NCBI GenBank assembly: GCA_031761405.1
Contig: JASEVX010000008.1
Location: 46,521,419-46,585,418, forward strand
Reading direction: 5' to 3'
Length of the DNA: 64,000 bases
From: Serripes groenlandicus
Lineage: Eukaryota > Mollusca > Bivalvia > Cardiida > Cardiidae
Of the stretch, positions 59,637-64,000 are shown one piece after another. Position 1 is the first letter of the stretch. The number at the start of each line of letters is the position of its first letter. The notes under the pieces were generated by a model. The model was not told the DNA's origin. It did no database searches and was given only the letters and a program-made list of their open reading frames with translations. The position numbers and the translations under genes were made by a program.

Positions 59637-59922
59637 ATAAACACGTGACCGCCTCGGTGGTGTAGATATAGAGCGTCCACCTCGAGTGCGGGAGGTCGCG
59701 GGTTCGATTCCCGGCCAGGTCATACCAAATACTTTAAAAAATGGTAGTAATGGCTGCCCCCTCATTGGCGCTCAGGGATACGGGGTTAGCATTACGACTG
59801 ACCGACTGGTGTCACGATAAGTGGACCAGTAGTACTCGTAACTTAACCTGGAATCGCCGTGATATAACTGAAAAAATGTTGAAAGCGGCGTTGATCCCAC
59901 AAACAATCAATAATAAACACGT
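59637..59922 (+). mobile_element. SINE-2, complete reference copy, 10-bp duplication
   Basis: ATAAACACGT at 59637-59646 and 59913-59922 brackets it. The head starts GACCGCCTCGGTGGTGTAGA, and CGAGTGCGGGAGGTCGC is followed by an intact B box GGTTCGATTCC (59701-59711). The body has GGTCATACCAAATACTTTAA, TTGGCGCTCAGGGATACGGG, GACTGGTGTCACGATAAGTG and CCAGTAGTACTCGTAACTTA. The shared 3' module is CCGTGATATAACTGAAAAAA and AAAGCGGCGTTGATCCC. Confidence 0.97.
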
Positions 59923-60345
59923 TCCTTTTCGTCACTATGTTTTCAATGTTAATAAATATTGTTGTACGGATAGTGACCGAAAAGCCAATTTAAGAAATTG
60001 GTGAAAGTAGCGTACAGCACAAAATTTAAACAAAAAAACGTCAAATGGCTCAATTTAAAGTCAAATGTTATGTATTTGACCCAACAACGTGCATTGAACA
60101 AAACTGCCTATTAATAAATGGTTTCCAGAAAACATCGGTCAACACTTACAATGTTACACGGAATGGTTTGTTTGTTTAGTGAAGGATAAACTCTCTGTTG
60201 CCGTTCAGTGATGCGAATGAACAGATAACTATGCCAGTCATAAGTTGAACCCGAAGTCGTCCATCTTACAGCGTGGCATGTGTGTACAAATCGAGTGCGT
60301 TTCGGACTCTCAATTGTTTCGATTTTTCCGGGGGGAAGATTCGAT
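59923..60345. other. Unassigned sequence
   Basis: No element or gene recognised. Confidence 0.4.
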
Positions 60346-60492
60346 TTATTTGGGTTTTACGCCGCTTTCAACATTATTTCAGTTATGTCACGGCGACAGT
60401 TCAATTATTCATGATCCCTGGGTAAACAAACCAGTACTAGGCTAGAAAATGTGCCTTGCCCAAGGGCACTCCCCCATGACCGTAGTGCCTCC
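60346..60492 (-). mobile_element. SINE-3, minus strand, head missing at a poly-G run
   Basis: TTTGGGTTTTACGCCGCTTT, CAGTTATGTCACGGCGACAG, GGCTAGAAAATGTGCCTTGC and CCCAAGGGCACTCCCCCATG. It is well kept up to GACCGTAGTGCCTCC, where the tRNA-like head should follow but 27 G begin. Confidence 0.93.
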
Positions 60493-60519
60493 GGGGGGGG
60501 GGGGGGGGGGGGGGGGGGG
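60493..60519. repeat. Poly-G run, 27 bases
   Basis: An uninterrupted homopolymer between a broken SINE and an exact duplication. Confidence 0.9.
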
Positions 60520-60520
60520 A

Positions 60521-60876
60521 AGATAAAGACTATACACTTGTAGACATGACACATTAGATACACGTGTGATCTTCTCTGATATGGGCCAGGTCTAGTGTTA
60601 TTTGACCTTTGTCAGCGGTTTCATTTTCACGAGCTCAGTTCCAGGTCTTAAAGGCGTTAACGACTTTTGCCGAGATTTGCCGAGATTTTCCCGAATGGAG
60701 ATAAAGACTATACACTTGTAGACATGACACATTAGATACACGTGTGATCTTCTCTGATATGGGCCAGGTCTAGTGTTATTTGACCTTTGTCAGCGGTTTC
60801 ATTTTCACGAGCTCAGTTCCAGGTCTTAAAGGCGTTAACGACTTTTGCCGAGATTTGCCGAGATTTTCCCGAATGT
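60521..60876. repeat. 178-bp tandem duplication, identical copies
   Basis: AGATAAAGACTATACACTTG starts at 60521 and at 60699. I find no difference between the two units through GAGATTTTCCCGAATG. Each also holds an internal GCCGAGATTTGCCGAGATTT doublet. Confidence 0.97.
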
Positions 60877-60959
60877 TACACTTTAATTAGATCGTTTCGA
60901 TTAAACCATTCTTAAAGTACATGTACTTTATCCCGAAAGTGAGTTGAGCACATGTAATA

Positions 60960-61580
60960 TTTCGTGTAAGGTAGTAAGTATGAAGTAAGCAAGTAGGTAA
61001 TTCGGTAAATAGGCAAGTAGGCAAGTAGGAAAGTAGGTACATAGTTTAGTAGGATAGTAGGTAAGGATGAAAGTACGCAAAAAGCTAGTCGGCGGGTATA
61101 CAGGCAAGTAGGCAAGTAGGATAGTAGGCAAGTAGATACATAGGCAAGTAGGAAAGTAGGCAAACATGCAAGAGGAGCAGTAGGTACGTAGACACAGGCG
61201 AGTAGGTAAGTTTGCAAAGTTGGCAAGCATACACGAAGGCAAGAAGTCAACTGGTAGGCAAGAACGCCTTTATGCAAGAAGGCAAATAGACAATAATGCA
61301 AGTACGCAAGTATGCAAGTGTGCAAGTAGACACATATGAATATAGACACGAATGCAAGTAAGCAAGTACGCAAGTATACAAGTGTGCAAGTGAACATATA
61401 CGCAAACAGACAAGAATATAAGTAGCAAGAACGCAAGAATGCAAGAATGCAAGTGTGCATGTAAACATATATACACAAGTAAGCAAAAGGATAAGTAGGC
61501 TTGAAGGCAATAATGCAATTCAGCAAGAATGTAAATAGGCAAGTAGAGACGTAGACAAGTGTAAGTATGTAATACAAGTG
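60960..61580. repeat. Cryptic 8-bp/4-bp repeat (GCAAGTAG)n, about 620 bp
   Basis: GCAAGTAGGCAAGTAGG and variants (GAAAGTAGG, GCAAGTATGCAAGTGTGC, GCAAGAATGCAAGAATGC) fill the block. Because the unit is 8 bp, all three minus-strand frames read the same eight-residue cycle LLAYLPTC, which gives long overlapping open frames with no gene behind them. Confidence 0.95.
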
Positions 61581-61711
61581 GCATGTCTACGACACTTAAT
61601 AACATAACGAAATAGATCATGAATCTACAACCGGTCTCATGTGCCTGTTAAGAAGAAGAATACATACACAGTGATTACATGTCTCTCTTTCAACGGTTGT
61701 TTGTGAGGTAT

Positions 61712-61820
61712 ACAGTCAAACCTGTGGTATGTATCTGCATAAATGACCCTGTCATTAAATACCACCTGTGGGTAAAGACCAGAGAGTTCTGTTCACATGG
61801 GTGGTCTTTAAACACAGGTT
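61712..61820 (+). mobile_element. Family S element, shortened
   Basis: ACAGTCAAACCTGTGGTATG, CTGCATAAATGACCCTGTCA, GTAAAGACCAGAGAGTTCTG and GGTCTTTAAACACAGGTT. The GCAATTCCCTGTCTATAGCA segment is absent compared with the other copies. Confidence 0.78.
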
Positions 61821-62003
61821 GTATTTTATATAATATTTATTTACATAAACATTTCATGAATGTATTGAATTGAACATTGCTTGTTTAACGCCACAATACA
61901 TAACACTATATTGATGTATTCACTGCAATTGGCAGGGTCCCACTGGCAATGGTACATGTAGCTTGTATTCTGGGCTGTCCTCTCAAAACCGACTTAATAA
62001 GAA

Positions 62004-62160
62004 ATCTGCCGTGACTGATTGGTTAGCGTAGGGATTTGGTTGTCGTGCGTCAAGGGTCCGATCCCCGCTAGCGACAATCATGGTAGAGCGCCCAGGGGCA
62101 AGGCAGATTTCCTACCTAAGTACTGAAATAATGTTTAAAAATAGAGTAAACTTCCATTAA
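62004..62160 (+). mobile_element. SINE-3 with internal deletion
   Basis: CTGCCGTGACTGATTGGTTA, a B-box region GGGTCCGATCCCCG, GGGGCAAGGCAGATTTCCTA, then a jump to AAGTACTGAAATAATGTTTA. The central body and half of the shared module are missing. Confidence 0.85.
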
Positions 62161-62210
62161 ATATACCTCAATACTTAATACAAATAACTTATGATATACT
62201 ATGCACTACT

Positions 62211-62369
62211 ATATTGATAAATATATATTGATAAATATATATTGATAAATATATATTGATAAATACATATTAATAAATACATATTGATAAATACATATTG
62301 ATGAATACATATTGAACACATATTGATAACATTGTTAAATACATATTGATAAATACATATTGATAAAAT
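62211..62369. repeat. 14-bp AT-rich minisatellite, about 11 units
   Basis: TATTGATAAATATA and TATTGATAAATACA units. Early units carry ATATA, later ones ACATA. Two units are irregular near 62310-62335. Confidence 0.95.
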
Positions 62370-62764
62370 ACGCCTGTAGTGTTATCGAAACATTTTGCTG
62401 TTTATACGACTTTATATTGAGTGTAAGATCCAAGGAAGAGTTTGTGGATATACTCAGCGTCGAGTGTGTGTCCCTTTTGGCAGCAAGAGGCGGTCAACGA
62501 GTTTATTCGTTATTATTCTAGTATATTTTCTCAGCATTTGTATTAATTTCTCGTGTACGGAGACACTATAATAATACATTGACAGCCTAGCATTTCATAT
62601 TACTTTTCTGTCTAGACATAATCTTTTGCAAACCTTTTTTTGTCATCCCCTTTGTATTGATCTCAACTCCGGGAAATAATTTAATAGGACGCAATTTCAT
62701 TATTTGAAAATGTCATGATAAAATCCGTACGTCTGGAAGCGGATACACAAGAAATGTTTGTAGT
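62370..62764. other. Unassigned sequence
   Basis: No element or gene recognised. Confidence 0.4.
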
Positions 62765-62940
62765 TTTTTCGCCGCTATCAAAACTTTGTTTTAGTTATAT
62801 CACCGCGTTTCCGTGGTCAGTTTCCAGTACTGTATACTTGTCCATTCATCCTGACACCAGCCAGTCTGTCGTATTGCTACCCTCGCAGCCCTGAGCGTCA
62901 GTGAGGGCAGCCATTACTACCATGTTTTAAGTCTTAAGCA
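62765..62940 (-). mobile_element. SINE-2 3' part, minus strand
   Basis: TTCGCCGCTATCAAAACTTT, TTAGTTATATCACCGCGTTT, CCTGACACCAGCCAGTCTGT and GAGGGCAGCCATTACTACCA. The head is absent. Confidence 0.9.
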
Positions 62941-63202
62941 AAGAGGTTTGATTCTCTGAAATTCATCTACGAAATGAAGAAGAAAAATGAAGAAGAGAAT
63001 ATTGACAGAGTACATTAACCTTAGTGTAATGGCTTTCTTTTATTGGACACAAATATCGTTACAATTGTTCCCTCGATTAAACAGTTTTAACAAACCTTTT
63101 TAGATAGTCGACTTATCAGAGTCGACGTATTAATCTGTGTACGAAATTCAATTTAAAGAAAAATAAATGATTATGTGTTATGTATAACGATAGCATAATA
63201 TA

Positions 63203-63466
63203 TGAGTCGTCCCGCGAGAAAACCAACAATGTGGAATCTGCGTAAAGTATCGACCCGGATCAGCTAAAGCATGCCACGCAGGCTGACCCGGACAGACACT
63301 TTTCGCCTCCTGTATTTTTTTCTGTTTCAGGAATCATTACTCTGTACCTCTATCCCTCTGGGGCGGAATGTGTCGGCCCGGATCAGTCTGCGAGGACTGC
63401 GCAGGCTGATCTGGGTCGATACATTATGCAAATACCATAATGTTGGTTTTCTCGCGGGACGTTTCA
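63203..63466. mobile_element. Family C foldback element, complete
   Basis: TGAGTCGTCCCGCGAGAAAA and TCTCGCGGGACGTTTCA are the ends, inside ATAT on both sides. The left inner pair GGATCAGCTAAAGCATGCCA with CGCAGGCTGACCCGGAC, the loop TTCTGTTTCAGGAATCATTA, and the right inner pair CGGATCAGTCTGCGAGGACT with GCGCAGGCTGATC are all present. Confidence 0.95.
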
Positions 63467-63477
63467 TATTCCATTGT

Positions 63478-63735
63478 TATGCCGAGGCCCGATCGGTAGC
63501 GGCGTAGGCTGTCAATCAAGGTGTTGTGAGTTCGAGTTTCAGCTCGGTCAACATTATTTCCGACATTTGACATTTGCCAATGCGACAAGTTTATGTGGGA
63601 AATCAGCTAGTTACTTGGAAAATACTGTTGTGTGGTGGATTACTGGTGTGAGAACATCCAGACACATATGTTAAGGTGAACTGGCCGCCGTAATATGGCT
63701 GTTGAAAACGGCGTAAGGCCGCAATCAATCATTCA
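63478..63735 (+). mobile_element. SINE-1, complete but diverged
   Basis: GCCGAGGCCCGATCGGTAGC, GTAGGCTGTCAATCAAGGTG, the B box GAGTTCGAGTTTCAGC, AATCAGCTAGTTACTTGGAA, GGATTACTGGTGTGAGAACA, GAACTGGCCGCCGTAATATG and a CAATCAATCATTC tail. It starts about 12 bp after family C. Confidence 0.9.
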
Positions 63736-63879
63736 GTACTGTTTATCATTACCAGTGTGATGCAATAGGGAATTCAACGTCTATATAAAACAGAACGGTC
63801 TTTATTGAAGAGACTAAATATCCGAATTAGCCAAAAAACATCACATATTGCCTTCGAATGGGGTTGTAATGCATTTTAA

Positions 63880-64000
63880 CACGTTCAATGCCGAATTTCA
63901 CAACGTCGACTATACCATATTGAAATTAAGTAAAATTGAATGTCTAAATGGCAGACAATGCAGCTTTCGGGAGAGACGGCTCGTTATAGCAATTGTCTGA
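63880..64000. mobile_element. Family B MITE, cut by window end
   Basis: TTAA (63876-63879) then CACGTTCAATGCCGAATTTC, TTGAAATTAAGTAAAATTGA and GGCAGACAATGCAGCTTTCG, then GAGACGGCTCGTTATAGC. It resembles the second subfamily (54963). The right half lies outside the window. Confidence 0.8.

Noticed and set aside
59382..59765. 127-codon minus-strand frame
   Set aside because: It crosses a SINE-2 head and microsatellites. GIEPATS-like residues come from the reverse strand of the SINE B box.
60912..61577. 221-codon minus-strand frame resembling a multi-pass membrane protein
   Set aside because: It is a translation of an 8-bp repeat and the same motif appears in all three frames. This is not evidence of coding.
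1..64000. Transposase, reverse transcriptase or other mobile-element proteins
   Set aside because: I looked for catalytic-motif-bearing frames among the translated frames and found none. All elements here look non-autonomous.

Overview
The window looks like non-coding nuclear DNA from an invertebrate animal. A bivalve mollusc is the best guess. The reasons are AT-rich unique sequence, many short tRNA-headed SINEs, families of palindromic MITEs, and tandem modules of types I recall as common in bivalve genomes: a GGCCGCCAGGGGGCGGGGCT-type module, a hairpin-led (GGCGTT)n element, and an element with CAGTCAAACCTGTG ends. I cannot name the species. I find no protein-coding gene, exon, rRNA or functional tRNA gene that I can support. 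The two longest reading frames (198 and 221 codons) are translations of simple repeats, and most of the other frames I looked at lie in SINEs, MITEs or tandem repeats. I read the window as intergenic DNA or a very large intron.

The content is a layered pile of small non-autonomous transposons. Family A (about 220-230 bp) and family B (about 205-210 bp) both sit at TTAA sites with CCCTTTCCC or CTCTTTCAGCGCC ends, the pattern of piggyBac-superfamily MITEs. There are about 28 copies or fragments of A and 10 of B. Family C (about 260 bp, 12 copies) is a foldback element whose long terminal inverted repeats each carry a second, internal hairpin. Families E, F, G, H, S and U are lower-copy elements, most of them palindromic. 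Four SINE families with different tRNA-like heads are present. SINE-1, SINE-2 and SINE-3 share one 3' module (CCGTGATATAACTGA ... GGCGTTAAACCC), while SINE-4 has a different tail. Several SINEs still have clear target-site duplications.

Layout: 0-6.5 kb holds SINE and MITE remnants plus four tandem-duplicated blocks. 6.5-12 kb holds families F, H, C, B and U and a duplicated SINE end. 12-13.4 kb is a dimeric 160/166-bp tandem array split by a SINE. 13.4-18 kb is mixed SINE and MITE sequence. 18-20.2 kb is a 74-bp tandem repeat carrying a 1-kb inserted element. 21.3-22.5 kb is a 34-unit satellite of 35 bp with higher-order order. 22.5-29 kb has nested SINEs and two elements bracketed by a diverged direct repeat. 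29.6-31 kb is simple sequence (poly-C, a 39-bp array, a 0.5-kb polypyrimidine tract). 31-60 kb is dense A, B, C and SINE sequence with many nested insertions. 60.5-62.4 kb has poly-G beside an exact 178-bp duplication, an 8-bp cryptic repeat and a 14-bp minisatellite. 62.4-64 kb has further SINE, C and B copies.

No gene network can be inferred. What the window records is insertion history: nests of two and three layers (for example C inside E inside B) give the relative order in which families moved.
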